Below are positions 1 through 7,783 of a stretch of DNA of 20,267 bases, piece after piece. The stretch spans positions 1 through 20,267 of the forward strand of contig JAISGW010000141.1 in the NCBI GenBank assembly GCA_031262895.1, written 5' to 3'. This DNA comes from Tannerella sp. (lineage in GTDB: Bacteria > Bacteroidota > Bacteroidia > Bacteroidales > Tannerellaceae). A model generated the notes under the pieces. The model had not been told where the DNA came from, made no database searches, and saw only the letters and a list, made by a program, of their open reading frames with translations. The position numbers were made by a program, and so were the translations under genes. How positions within the stretch are numbered: the first letter of the stretch is position 1; each line of letters starts with the position of its first letter.

Positions 1-618
1 CGTCTCGGCCGCATGTATCTGCAAGTGCAGGCCGTTTTCCCGCGCGTAGGTGTCGACCCATTGCAGGGTGGGTGCGGATACGGTGTAAATGGCATGAGGT
101 CCCAAAGCGAAGGTGATGCGCGAAGCATACTGCAGGCTCTGCTTGTGCAAGACCCGGATGGCGCGCTTGCTCTTCTCCGCCGTTTCCGCGTTAAAATGGT
201 CAAAGCAGGCGCCCGACAAGACGGCGCGCAGCCCCATCTCGTCCACGGCCTGAGCCGTTGCCGGAAGTTTGTGGTACATGTCGAAGAAACAGGTCGTCCC
301 GCTTTTTATCATCTCCAAGCAAGCCAGCTTGGCGCCCCAATAGACGTCTTCTTCAGTCAACTTCGCCTCGTTAGGCCATATTTTCTCTTCCAACCAAGGC
401 TTGAGGGGCATGTCATCACCGAATCCCCGGAAAAGGGTCATGGCCGCATGCGTATGGGCATTGACAAAACCGGGAATGAGGGCTTTTCGCTGCCCGTCAA
501 TGATAGTATCGGCTCCCGTTTCTATTCGATTATCTATTCTTTTGATGCGGTTCCCTTCGATAAGGACATCGGTCGGTTTCCCGTCCAATTCCGCCTGTCT
601 GATGAGGATGGTGTTCAT
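1..618 (-). CDS. Amidohydrolase, MtaD/SAH-deaminase-like (partial, N-terminal 206 aa)
   Basis: This is the N-terminal 206 residues of a metal-dependent amidohydrolase; the reading frame stays open to the left edge, so the C-terminus lies outside the window. The N-terminal beta-sandwich strand is followed by NAHTHAAM (His55 and His57, the HxH metal motif) and, near the edge, by HLQIHAAET with a third metal-ligand histidine at about 202. This order and the segment GFVNAHTHAAMTLFRG fit the TRZ/ATZ branch that includes 5-methylthioadenosine/S-adenosylhomocysteine deaminases. The substrate cannot be fixed from this part and could be another aminopurine or a guanine-like compound. The ATG at 618-616 overlaps the TGA (617-615) of the upstream nuclease gene as ATGA, which suggests translational coupling. 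No TAnnTTTG promoter is visible just upstream, so transcription probably comes from the peptidase promoter near 3866. Confidence 0.88.
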   Translation of the reverse strand, partial: MNTILIRQAELDGKPTDVLIEGNRIKRIDNRIETGADTIIDGQRKALIPGFVNAHTHAAMTLFRGFGDDMPLKPWLEEKIWPNEAKLTEEDVYWGAKLACLEMIKSGTTCFFDMYHKLPATAQAVDEMGLRAVLSGACFDHFNAETAEKSKRAIRVLHKQSLQYASRITFALGPHAIYTVSAPTLQWVDTYARENGLHLQIHAAET

Positions 619-1242
619 AAGGAATTCTCTTTATTCCATTTAAGCAAATGCCCGAAACATTGTTTTAATTTTGAGTTACTTCTAATTATATGATATTTAA
701 AACCCAAGTATTCACTTTTGATGCTTAATTCTTCTTCAATAGCCGCTTCTTTCGCCTCTTCTCCAGAGAGATAATCTGCAATAAGGCGTAGGAAGTAATT
801 CATTCTCATCCCTATAACTTTTGTAGAATATATTTGCCTTTGTTTTTCGAAGTCCATCTTTTCCATTAAACAAAAGGGAAAGCAATTTTATGGTTTGTTT
901 TACTTTTTCATCCTCATTATTCGATGAGAATATGACCTTGCTATTTTTAGAATCATCTTCTTGTTTGATAATCTCTTCTACATTATACTTAGAAGGAGCC
1001 ATTATGTTGTCGAATGAATCGCTTTTATGGCTGTTACAGTAACTACATGCCAGATAGAGGTTGTCCCAGTCATTTATTAACTCAGGATGATTATGTTGCG
1101 ACTGGAGATGCTCTATTTGAAAATCTGTGTCTACAAGACGCTCACAGTAACAGCATTTTCCATATTGGTCATCCAATAGTTGCTGGTTTATATTTTCGTT
1201 ATTTTCAGCAAAGGCTTGTTTAGTTTTTCTTACCCGTATCAT
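615..1242 (-). CDS. HNH endonuclease, Septu PtuB / retron-HNH-like, interrupted by a one-base frameshift
   Basis: This is the nuclease partner of the ATPase upstream. From the ATG at 1242 the protein shows a zinc-type HNH core: CxxC at residues 30-33 (CCYC), IEH at 43-45, N61, then CSYCN at 66-70 and a following lysine. This matches the small HNH proteins paired with AAA ATPases in Septu and in some retron defence systems. The frame starting at 1242 stops at 736 with an unfamily-like tail. The other frame, ending at 615, continues with a plausible family C-terminus (NYFLRLIADYLSG, then ELSIKSEYLGFKYHIIRSN). Dropping one base in the TTTTT run at 843-847 joins them into about 208 residues. It overlaps the ATPase gene by 23 bases and its distal stop overlaps the next start. 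The shift could be a real inactivation, a switch, or a sequencing or assembly error. Confidence 0.8.
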
Positions 1243-2470
1243 CAGCTTTTCTGGTTCGTAGTTCCAAATATTTGGCTTTTATTGATGGGGCTAATGCTTC
1301 TGGAATTTTATCAAAGTCTTCCATCAAATAAGTTTTCTCCTCCTTCTCGGAAGCAGAGAGCGTTCCCCTATTCATCAATTTTTCTAATCGTTCCAAGCGA
1401 AGTTCGATATCGTTTGATGTGGTCTCTGCTCCGAAATAGCCTTCCACCAAGGCTTCGTATGAATAATCTGTCAAATCCGTAATAGGCCTCCGATGCTCTA
1501 AATCAAAGGCTACGATATTCGGCAAAGAATTGAGAACAAAGGGAGAGTGTGTTGTAACAACGAACTGTATCCTTGGAAAAATTTTCGTCAATATAGGAAG
1601 TATCATGCGTTGCAATTCCAGATGAAGATGAGCGTCTATTTCATCTATCAATACGATTCCTTGTTTGTCGTAAGCTTTTGTCAATGAATCCGTCGTTTGC
1701 ATTTTCAATATCAAGTCGGATACAATGTCCATAATCGCAGAATACCCGGCTGCCAACTGCGTGAATTTAAAAGGTTCTTTCCCCTCTTGTTCTATTTCGA
1801 AAGCATAATTTTGTGGATTAAATTTGAGTTCTAACTTTTCGTCTCCAAATATTTGGCAAAGTAAATCTTCAAAGGAATTGAACCAAACAGCTATTTTTTC
1901 GGCTTCTTCATCCTTATGTTCCATACGATAGAATGCCTCCTGCGTCTTACAATCCAACAAGAACTTCAGAAATTGATCGGTCTTTTTCTGGCTAATTTGC
2001 GCAACAGGGGTCAAATTCGGTTTCTCTACTGTCTTCGGTTCTATCATTACCGTCTGATGCTCTACTCCATAGTAAGCAATAATAAAATCCCCTTTATGAA
2101 AACTCTCCGACAAGGCATATATATCATTAAAAGAAGGAATTATCTTTCCATATACAGAATTAAGTCGTTCTTGATAAGACTTTATTCGATTCTTCGTTTT
2201 AACAATTTCCAAGTTATCGCCTCTTTCTTCAGCCCGTTTCAAATTGCCTATATCCTGTTCTAAACTTTTTTTGAAAGAGATGAAATAGAGACTTTTGTCT
2301 TTCAGAATATTCTCTAAAAACTCAAGAAGAGCGTTTAGCAGTACCGTCTTTCCGCTGCCGTTTCTGCCAGTGATGACAAGATGCTTCCGTACCTTGTCAT
2401 CAATGGGAATATCAAAACCTTCCAAGTGGAAGACCTTGTTGACTTTGATATTTGTCAAGAAATACTCCAT
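1220..2470 (-). CDS. AAA family ATPase, Septu PtuA / retron-effector-like
   Basis: This is a 416-residue ABC/SMC-like AAA ATPase of the AAA_15/AAA_21 type used in defence pairs. The Walker A is GRNGSGKT at 35-42, a charged, probably coiled-coil stretch spans about 60-110, a signature-like LAAGYSAIMD lies near 239-248, the Walker B is GIVLIDEIDAHLH at 271-283, and a switch-histidine strand VVTTHSP lies at 304-310. In Septu the ATPase forms a complex with the HNH protein and regulates it in response to phage. The adjacent overlapping HNH gene supports that assignment, while no reverse transcriptase is present to make it a retron. The start at 2470 is six bases after the peptidase stop, with AAGG about seven bases upstream. 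The gene is visibly AT-richer than its flanks, which suggests acquisition by transfer. An unrelated OLD-like ATPase role is less likely. Confidence 0.85.
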   Translation of the reverse strand: MEYFLTNIKVNKVFHLEGFDIPIDDKVRKHLVITGRNGSGKTVLLNALLEFLENILKDKSLYFISFKKSLEQDIGNLKRAEERGDNLEIVKTKNRIKSYQERLNSVYGKIIPSFNDIYALSESFHKGDFIIAYYGVEHQTVMIEPKTVEKPNLTPVAQISQKKTDQFLKFLLDCKTQEAFYRMEHKDEEAEKIAVWFNSFEDLLCQIFGDEKLELKFNPQNYAFEIEQEGKEPFKFTQLAAGYSAIMDIVSDLILKMQTTDSLTKAYDKQGIVLIDEIDAHLHLELQRMILPILTKIFPRIQFVVTTHSPFVLNSLPNIVAFDLEHRRPITDLTDYSYEALVEGYFGAETTSNDIELRLERLEKLMNRGTLSASEKEEKTYLMEDFDKIPEALAPSIKAKYLELRTRKADDTGKKN

Positions 2471-2476
2471 GATACC

Positions 2477-3832
2477 TTATTTATACTCCCGATAAAATTC
2501 GGCGACGGTTTCTATGCCTTTGTGAAAGAAGTCGAGACGAAGACTTTCGTTGGGTGAATGGATGGCGTTCTGCTCAAGGCCGAAGCCCATCAGAACGGTT
2601 TTAATGCCCAAGACCCGTTCGAAATCGGGGACAATGGTGATGCTGCCGCCACGTCGCATGGGCAGGGGCTTTTTGCCGAAGACCTTTGTCATGGCGCGTT
2701 CGGCCGCCTTGTAAGCGGGCAAGTCGATGGGACAAACGTAACCGCGTCCGCCATGTGTATAATGCACCTTCAACTTTACGGAACGGGGTGCCAATTGCCG
2801 GATATAATCTTCAAAAAACTTTCCGATTTTTTCGGGGTCTTGGTGCGGCACGAGGCGGGTCGAAACCTTGGCAAAGGCTTTCGAAGGCAAAACGGTCTTG
2901 CTGCCTTCGCCTTGATAGCCACCCCAAATGCCGCAAAGATCGAAGGAAGGGCGGCAACTGTTGCGTTCAATGGTGGAATAGCCCTTTTCGCCGGCCACCT
3001 CATCGACGCCGATAGCTGCTTTGTAGGCGGCCTCATCGAAAGGTATCTGCGCCATCATGTGCTTTTCCTCGGCAGAAACTTCTTCAACGTCATCATAAAA
3101 ATGAGGAATCGTGATATGGCCGTCGGCATCGGTCATCTGCGCCATCAATTTACAGAGAACGTTGAGCGGATTAGCCACGGCTCCACCGAAATGACCGGAA
3201 TGCAAGTCGCGGTTGGGACCGTCCACATCCACCTCCCAATAAGCAATGCCGCGTAGACCGGTCGAAAGCGAGGGTAGCTCGGCACTGAGCATACTGGTGT
3301 CGGATACAAGGATGACGTCGGCTTTAAGCAGCGCTTTATGTTCCTTACAGAAGGCTTCCAAGTTAAGGGAACCGATCTCTTCCTCGCCTTCAAGGATGAA
3401 TTTCACATTGCATTGGAGCAAGCCGGAGCGTAGCGCTGTCTCAAAACCTTTCACCTGCATCATGGATTGCCCTTTGTCGTCGTCGGCCCCACGCGCCCAG
3501 ATACGCCCATCGCGGACGACCGGCTGAAAAGGTTCGCTTTTCCAAAGTTCAAGCGGCTCGGCCGGCATGACGTCGTAATGGCCGTAAACCAATACAGTTT
3601 TAGCTTCAGGCGAGCCTATCTTTTCACCGTAAACGACGGGATTTCCGGCAGTGGGCATCACTACGGCTTTATCGGCCCCGGAAGAAAGTAACAGTTCCGC
3701 CCAGCGATTGGCGCAGGCAACCATGTCGGCCTTATGCTCATGTTGGGCGCTTACGGAGGGTATCCGTATTAATGAAAACAGCTCTTCAAGGAAACGCTCC
3801 TTGTTGGCTTCTATATACGCTTTTGTATCCAT
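2477..3832 (-). CDS. M20 family metallopeptidase (dipeptidase)
   Basis: This is a 451-residue cytoplasmic M20 peptidase that probably cleaves dipeptides. Family landmarks are clear: VYGHYDVMP with metal ligand His85 and Asp87, RGADDDKGQ with the bridging aspartate near 118, ILEGEEEIGS with the catalytic glutamate near 151, VSDTSM, and a lid or dimerisation domain carrying LHSGHFGG. A second histidine, in LEQNAIHSPNE, lies near the C-terminus. The frame is open upstream to 3949, but the MDTKAYIEAN start at 3832 is preferred: AAGGAA precedes it, and the upstream codons are intergenic and contain a consensus promoter. It is the first gene of the minus-strand operon that continues into the ATPase, HNH and amidohydrolase genes. 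Confidence 0.9.
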   Translation of the reverse strand: MDTKAYIEANKERFLEELFSLIRIPSVSAQHEHKADMVACANRWAELLLSSGADKAVVMPTAGNPVVYGEKIGSPEAKTVLVYGHYDVMPAEPLELWKSEPFQPVVRDGRIWARGADDDKGQSMMQVKGFETALRSGLLQCNVKFILEGEEEIGSLNLEAFCKEHKALLKADVILVSDTSMLSAELPSLSTGLRGIAYWEVDVDGPNRDLHSGHFGGAVANPLNVLCKLMAQMTDADGHITIPHFYDDVEEVSAEEKHMMAQIPFDEAAYKAAIGVDEVAGEKGYSTIERNSCRPSFDLCGIWGGYQGEGSKTVLPSKAFAKVSTRLVPHQDPEKIGKFFEDYIRQLAPRSVKLKVHYTHGGRGYVCPIDLPAYKAAERAMTKVFGKKPLPMRRGGSITIVPDFERVLGIKTVLMGFGLEQNAIHSPNESLRLDFFHKGIETVAEFYREYK

Positions 3833-3858
3833 TTCCTTATTATATATAATGTATGGGG

Positions 3859-3890
3859 CAAACTTACGACAAATTAAGAAACCGACAATT
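3859..3890 (-). promoter_or_regulatory. Bacteroides-type promoter for the peptidase-defence operon
   Basis: The minus strand carries TAAGTTTG at 3866-3859, matching TAnnTTTG, with TTG 19 bases further upstream (3888-3886). It sits about 27 bases before the peptidase ATG and is the only good promoter seen for the four minus-strand genes to its left. Confidence 0.6.
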
Positions 3891-3902
3891 TGTCCGGGTG
3901 AT

Positions 3903-3935
3903 TTTGTCTGGCCCAAAATCAATTCTGTACATTTG
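3903..3935 (+). promoter_or_regulatory. Bacteroides-type promoter for the MscS-type channel gene
   Basis: The plus strand has TTTG at 3903-3906 and TACATTTG at 3928-3935 (TAnnTTTG) with 21 bases between. It lies about 48 bases before the channel gene start, back to back with the peptidase promoter. Confidence 0.55.
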
Positions 3936-3983
3936 CACCGGAAATTCAAAGTGTAAATACTATTTACTTAATACCGGAAATTT

Positions 3984-4799
3984 ATGAATGACTTAAACAA
4001 AATGACCATCGTACATGACCTTTGGATACAAGGAGCGCATTTCGGATTGCTTCTTGTGAAGGCAGCTCTTATTCTCTTGTTCGGCCGCTTGATCATGCGT
4101 TTCGTCGACAGGTTGATACGCAAACTTATGGACAAACGGGGCGTGGAACCGAGCGTCAAAACCTTCCTCATCAGTTTAAGCAATGTACTGATGGTTATTC
4201 TAATCGCCGTCTCCATTGTGGGAGCTTTGGGTGTGCAAACCACCTCCTTTGCCGCCTTGCTGGCTTCAGCCGGCGTCGCCATCGGCATGGCTTTGAGCGG
4301 AAACCTTTCCAATTTTTCAGGCGGCTTGATGATACTCCTGTTCAAACCATTCAAAGTAGGCGATTCCATTTCTGCCCAAGGAATGAACGGCACCGTGAAG
4401 GAAATCCAGATTTTTCATACCGTATTGGTAACGGGTGATAACAAACGGGTGTACATCCCCAACGGGGCACTCAGTAGCGGAACGGTAGTCAATCTCAATG
4501 TGGACAAGCGGCGCGTGGAATGGATCATCGGCGTCGACTACGGCACGGACTTCCAAAAGGCGAAAGCACTCGTCGAAAGACTCTGGACGGCCGACGCTCG
4601 CATATTAAAGGAACCGGCGCCTTTCATTGCGCTGCAAGCCTTAGCCGACAGCAGCGTCAACCTCGTCGTACGCGTCTGGGTAGAGGCCCCCGACTATTGG
4701 GGCGTTTACTTCGACATGAACCGTTCCATTTATGAAGCCTTCAATGCCGCCGGCATCAGCTTTCCTTATCCGCAACTCACCGTCCATCAAGGGAGTTGA
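3984..4799 (+). CDS. mscS: Small-conductance mechanosensitive channel, MscS family
   Basis: This is a 271-residue inner-membrane channel that opens under membrane tension and releases solutes during hypo-osmotic shock. Three hydrophobic segments are visible, at about 20-38, 60-84 and 88-120. The third has the glycine/alanine-rich pore pattern LLASAGVAIGMALSGNLSNF, followed by FKPFKVGDSI and NGTVKEI of the beta domain and VYIPNGALSSG, all typical of MscS. The length is close to that of the minimal E. coli MscS. The start at 3984 is the first ATG after the promoter; an in-frame alternative lies at residue 7. The gene is monocistronic and converges on the serine acetyltransferase gene with only six bases between stops. 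Confidence 0.93.
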   Translation: MNDLNKMTIVHDLWIQGAHFGLLLVKAALILLFGRLIMRFVDRLIRKLMDKRGVEPSVKTFLISLSNVLMVILIAVSIVGALGVQTTSFAALLASAGVAIGMALSGNLSNFSGGLMILLFKPFKVGDSISAQGMNGTVKEIQIFHTVLVTGDNKRVYIPNGALSSGTVVNLNVDKRRVEWIIGVDYGTDFQKAKALVERLWTADARILKEPAPFIALQALADSSVNLVVRVWVEAPDYWGVYFDMNRSIYEAFNAAGISFPYPQLTVHQGS

Positions 4800-4805
4800 A
4801 TCGTA

Positions 4806-5693
4806 TCAACGGGATCTGCTTTGCAAGATGCGGCCGCCGGCCGGGACGTCTTCCGTCACCCAGATGTTCCCTCCTACCATAGCACCGCGGCCAATAGTAA
4901 TGCGCCCCAAGATAGTAGCATTAGAATAAACGATAACATCATCTTCCAATATAGGATGGCGGGGAATACCTTTGATGGGTTTGCCGTCCGCATCAAGTGG
5001 AAAGTTTTTGGCACCCAAGGTGACACCTTGGTAAAGTTTGACGTTGTTGCCTATGATACAGGTTTCGCCGATGACAACGCCCGTGCCGTGGTCGATGGCG
5101 AAATGGCTGCCAATGGAAGCGCCCGGATGGATATCTATGCCCGTCTCGCTATGTGCCATCTCTGTGATGATGCGCGGGATGAGTGGCAAGCCCAGCAGCA
5201 GCAACTCGTGAGCGATACGGTAATTGCTGATGGCCCGGATGGCAGGATAACAGAAGATAACTTCGCCGTGACTGTGCGCCGCCGGGTCGCCATTGTACAT
5301 AGCTTCCACGTCGGTGGCCAGGATGCGACGCAAAGCAGGCAGGCAGCCGATGAAACGGGTCGCTATCGTAGCGGCCTCTTCCCTTTGTTCGGCCGAACAG
5401 CCGCCTTCATTTCCGAAGCAAAGACCGGCAAGCACCTGCTCGGAAAGCAGGTCAAACAAACTCTCGACATCAACCCCTATATGGTAGCTGACCGTATGCC
5501 GGTTGACCCTGGAGTTCCCGAAAAAGCCTGGAAAAAGGATGGCGCGAGATAGCTCCACAATTTTTTGCAAGGTATGCGCGGAAGGCAAGGGATTACCTTC
5601 GGTATGCTGATGGAACAATTCTTTATACGACGAACTGTCGGACAATTCTTCGACGACTTGCGTCAAAATCCGGGCGAGATATTGTGCATTCAT
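4806..5693 (-). CDS. cysE: Serine O-acetyltransferase
   Basis: This 295-residue protein makes O-acetylserine from serine and acetyl-CoA, the first step of cysteine synthesis. The N-terminal helical domain (about 1-150) is followed by a left-handed beta-helix of hexapeptide repeats. The catalytic region is IDIHPGASIGSHFAIDHGTG with His189 and His202, then VVIGET, and the acetyl-CoA site region YQGVTLGA. The longer N-terminal domain resembles the epsilon/plant-like long form. The start MNAQYLARIL at 5693 is preferred over upstream codons because TATCTTTG ends only four bases before it, giving an apparently leaderless or nearly leaderless transcript. It is divergent from the MATE transporter gene. 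Confidence 0.92.
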   Translation of the reverse strand: MNAQYLARILTQVVEELSDSSSYKELFHQHTEGNPLPSAHTLQKIVELSRAILFPGFFGNSRVNRHTVSYHIGVDVESLFDLLSEQVLAGLCFGNEGGCSAEQREEAATIATRFIGCLPALRRILATDVEAMYNGDPAAHSHGEVIFCYPAIRAISNYRIAHELLLLGLPLIPRIITEMAHSETGIDIHPGASIGSHFAIDHGTGVVIGETCIIGNNVKLYQGVTLGAKNFPLDADGKPIKGIPRHPILEDDVIVYSNATILGRITIGRGAMVGGNIWVTEDVPAGGRILQSRSR

Positions 5694-5697
5694 GGGG

Positions 5698-5705
5698 CAA
5701 AGATA
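5698..5705 (-). promoter_or_regulatory. -7 box for cysE, nearly leaderless
   Basis: TATCTTTG on the minus strand (5705-5698) matches TAnnTTTG. Its last base is four bases from the ATG at 5693, so the transcript would begin at or close to the start codon. No convincing -33 TTG is seen. Confidence 0.45.
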
Positions 5706-5760
5706 CGCATTCCCGCCGCTTCCGTCCGGATGCGGGGACAGTCCTTGAATATATTTTCCG

Positions 5761-5768
5761 TAACTTTG
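5761..5768 (+). promoter_or_regulatory. -7 box for the MATE transporter gene
   Basis: TAACTTTG at 5761-5768 matches TAnnTTTG and lies 19 bases before the transporter ATG. The nearest upstream TTG (5745-5747) is only 13 bases away, shorter than usual, so only the -7 element is well supported. Confidence 0.45.
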
Positions 5769-5787
5769 CCGTCCAAATCGAATAAGC

Positions 5788-7161
5788 ATGCCGCAACAAG
5801 AAAATTCGCCGCTCATCTTAGGGACAGAACGAATAGGCAAACTTCTAAAGAATTACGCGATTCCGGGCATCATCGCCATGACGGCCTCCTCGCTTTACAA
5901 TATCGCCGACAGCATCTTCATCGGCCAGGGTGTAGGCCCGTTGGCCATATCCGGTCTTGCCCTGACCTTCCCTTTCATGAACTTGGCAGCCGCTTTCGGC
6001 ACGTTGGTGGGCGTCGGCGCATCTACTGTCGTATCGGTCAAATTGGGGCAAAAAGATTACGAAGGAGCCAATAAGGCATTGGGTAACGTGGTCGTGCTGA
6101 ACTTGATTATCGGTTTGTGCTTCACCTTCGCCAGCCTCTCCTTCCTCGACCCCATCCTGCGCTTCTTTGGCGCCGGCGACGCCACCCTGCCCTATGCCCA
6201 TTCCTATATGAAGGTCATCCTCTTCGGCAACGCCGTTACCCACATGTACTTCGGCCTGAACGCTGTGATGCGTTCCTCGGGACATCCCCGAAAAGCCATG
6301 TATGCCACCCTGCTTTCAGTCTTCATCAATATCATCTTGAACCCGCTGTTCATCTTCGGCTTAGGCTGGGGCATCAAAGGCTCGGCTTTGGCGACAGTCA
6401 TCTCGCAGTGCATCTCCTTGGGTTGGCTGCTGTTCCACTTCAGCAATCCAAAGGAACTGCTGCATTTCAAAAAGGGCATCTATACCCTGAAAGCCGAATA
6501 CGCCAAGCCCATTCTGGCCATAGGCCTTTCACCTTTCCTGATGAACCTTTGCGCCTGCTTAGTCGTCCTGCTTATCAACCGGGGCTTAAAAGAATACGGC
6601 GGCGATTTGGCCATTGGCGCCTACGGACTGGTGAACCGCATTATTTTTCTTTTTCTGATGGTGGTGATGGGCTTGAACCAGGGCATGCAGCCCATAGCCG
6701 GCTACAATTTCGGCGCGCTGCATTACCACCGCGTGACCGAAGTGACCAAGCTGACCATCGTCTGGGCCACGGGCGTATGTACCTTAGGATATATTGTCTG
6801 CAACCTTTTCCCCACCCACATCATCCATGCCTTCACGCGTGACGCCGAGCTGACCTCGGCGGCTGTCTACGGCATGCACATCGCCTTTGGCGTTTTCCCG
6901 ACGGTAGGCTTCCAAATGGTTTCATCCAACTTTTTCATGTCCATTGGAATGCCCAAACAAGCCATCCTCCTCTCGCTGACCAGGCAACTCCTCTTTCTGA
7001 TTCCCGGTCTGCTCATCTTACCTTCCCTGCTCGGCATAGCCGGCGTGTGGCTCAGCCTCCCTGTCTCCGATTCGGCCGCTTTCCTCTTGGCGCTCTTTCT
7101 CTTTATCCGGCAAATCCGCAAGTTCAAAAAAGCGGAAGCAGCGCAGGGACAAAAGCCCTGA
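5788..7161 (+). CDS. MATE family multidrug/toxin efflux transporter
   Basis: This is a 457-residue inner-membrane transporter of the multidrug and toxic compound extrusion family (MatE domains, MepA/NorM-like branch). About twelve hydrophobic segments in two homologous halves can be read. The N-terminus carries the family segment IPGIIAMTASSLYNIADSIF followed by GVGPLAISGLAL, and the second half carries GLNQGMQPIAGYNFGA. Such proteins export organic cations or other drugs in exchange for Na+ or H+; the substrate cannot be predicted here. The ATG at 5788 follows a -7 box with a short leader. It is monocistronic, divergent from cysE and convergent with the HU gene. A small CAGGG/CCCTG hairpin overlaps its stop but lacks a T-run. 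Confidence 0.93.
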   Translation: MPQQENSPLILGTERIGKLLKNYAIPGIIAMTASSLYNIADSIFIGQGVGPLAISGLALTFPFMNLAAAFGTLVGVGASTVVSVKLGQKDYEGANKALGNVVVLNLIIGLCFTFASLSFLDPILRFFGAGDATLPYAHSYMKVILFGNAVTHMYFGLNAVMRSSGHPRKAMYATLLSVFINIILNPLFIFGLGWGIKGSALATVISQCISLGWLLFHFSNPKELLHFKKGIYTLKAEYAKPILAIGLSPFLMNLCACLVVLLINRGLKEYGGDLAIGAYGLVNRIIFLFLMVVMGLNQGMQPIAGYNFGALHYHRVTEVTKLTIVWATGVCTLGYIVCNLFPTHIIHAFTRDAELTSAAVYGMHIAFGVFPTVGFQMVSSNFFMSIGMPKQAILLSLTRQLLFLIPGLLILPSLLGIAGVWLSLPVSDSAAFLLALFLFIRQIRKFKKAEAAQGQKP

Positions 7162-7173
7162 CCCGCAGGGTAC

Positions 7174-7205
7174 AAAAAAAGAGAGCAGCCACCTTCTCTA
7201 CTCTC
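7174..7205 (-). terminator. Intrinsic terminator of the HU gene
   Basis: Read on the minus strand, GAGAGTAG (7205-7198), a nine-base loop and CTGCTCTC (7188-7181) form an eight-pair stem with one G-U pair. It is followed directly by seven T at 7180-7174. It lies about 40 bases past the HU stop. Confidence 0.75.
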
Positions 7206-7243
7206 TCTCTGTACTTGCGTTTACAGCTAAGAAGCACGGTCCT

Positions 7244-7516
7244 TTATTTCACAGAACCGGACAACTCTGCACCTGGTTTGAACTTTACAGCCTTACGGGC
7301 AGCGATGTTGATGACTTCCTTGGTTTTAGGGTTCACTCCTTTACGGGCAGCTTTTTCGGTGACGGAGAACGTTCCGAAACCTAAGATTGCGACTTTTTCA
7401 TCTTTTTTCAGCTCAGAGGAAATTACCTCGGCATAGGCGTCAACTGCTTTCTTGGCATCCACCTTGCTTAACCCTGACTTTTCGCTAACGGCCGCAATAA
7501 ATTCAGTCTTGTTCAT
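7244..7516 (-). CDS. hup: DNA-binding protein HU
   Basis: This is a 90-residue histone-like protein that bends DNA and compacts the nucleoid as a dimer. It starts MNKTEFIAAVSEKSGLSK and contains the family signature region GFGTFSVTEKAARKGVNPKT, with the DNA-contacting arm continuing into VINIAARKAVKFKPG. The length is exactly that of canonical HU. It is monocistronic, with a promoter at 7569-7600 and a terminator at 7174-7205. It is divergent from the L31-trpS operon. Confidence 0.96.
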   Translation of the reverse strand: MNKTEFIAAVSEKSGLSKVDAKKAVDAYAEVISSELKKDEKVAILGFGTFSVTEKAARKGVNPKTKEVINIAARKAVKFKPGAELSGSVK

Positions 7517-7568
7517 GATAAAAACGAATTTGATTTATTAAACATCTGTTTGTTTTGATATGTAGCCC

Positions 7569-7600
7569 CAAAAGTAGTTCTTTTTTTATTCCCAACAAAA
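7569..7600 (-). promoter_or_regulatory. Promoter of the HU gene
   Basis: TACTTTTG on the minus strand (7576-7569) fits TAnnTTTG, with a TTTTG 19 bases upstream (7600-7596). It predicts a leader of roughly 45 bases before the HU start at 7516. Confidence 0.6.
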
Positions 7601-7690
7601 AATCAATTTTATTTCATTGGAAAATAAAGAAAACAAGCCCTGTGAAAGGGCCGAAAAGAAGGAAAGTCGGCACAAAAAAGGATATCTTTA

Positions 7691-7722
7691 TTTGGCTGGT
7701 TCATGAAAACGCTCTACCTTTG
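7691..7722 (+). promoter_or_regulatory. Promoter of the L31-trpS operon
   Basis: TTTG at 7691-7694 and TACCTTTG at 7715-7722 are separated by 20 bases. The leader to the L31 ATG at 7784 is about 55 bases. The stretch between this and the HU promoter is AT-rich, and I see nothing else in it. Confidence 0.6.
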
Positions 7723-7783
7723 TCCCCCAAATTAGCGGTTACCAACCAATTAGAAAGTATAAACGAATAAAAATACAGCAACA

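Noticed and set aside
13..693. Plus-strand frame at the left edge
   Set aside because: The opposite strand encodes an amidohydrolase with HxH and further metal-ligand motifs.
615..2470. Retron system
   Set aside because: The ATPase-HNH pair resembles retron effectors, but no reverse transcriptase or msr/msd-like sequence is in the window.
7140..7165. Terminator for the MATE gene (CAGGG/CCCTG hairpin)
   Set aside because: The stem is short, overlaps the stop codon and has no T-run on the plus strand.
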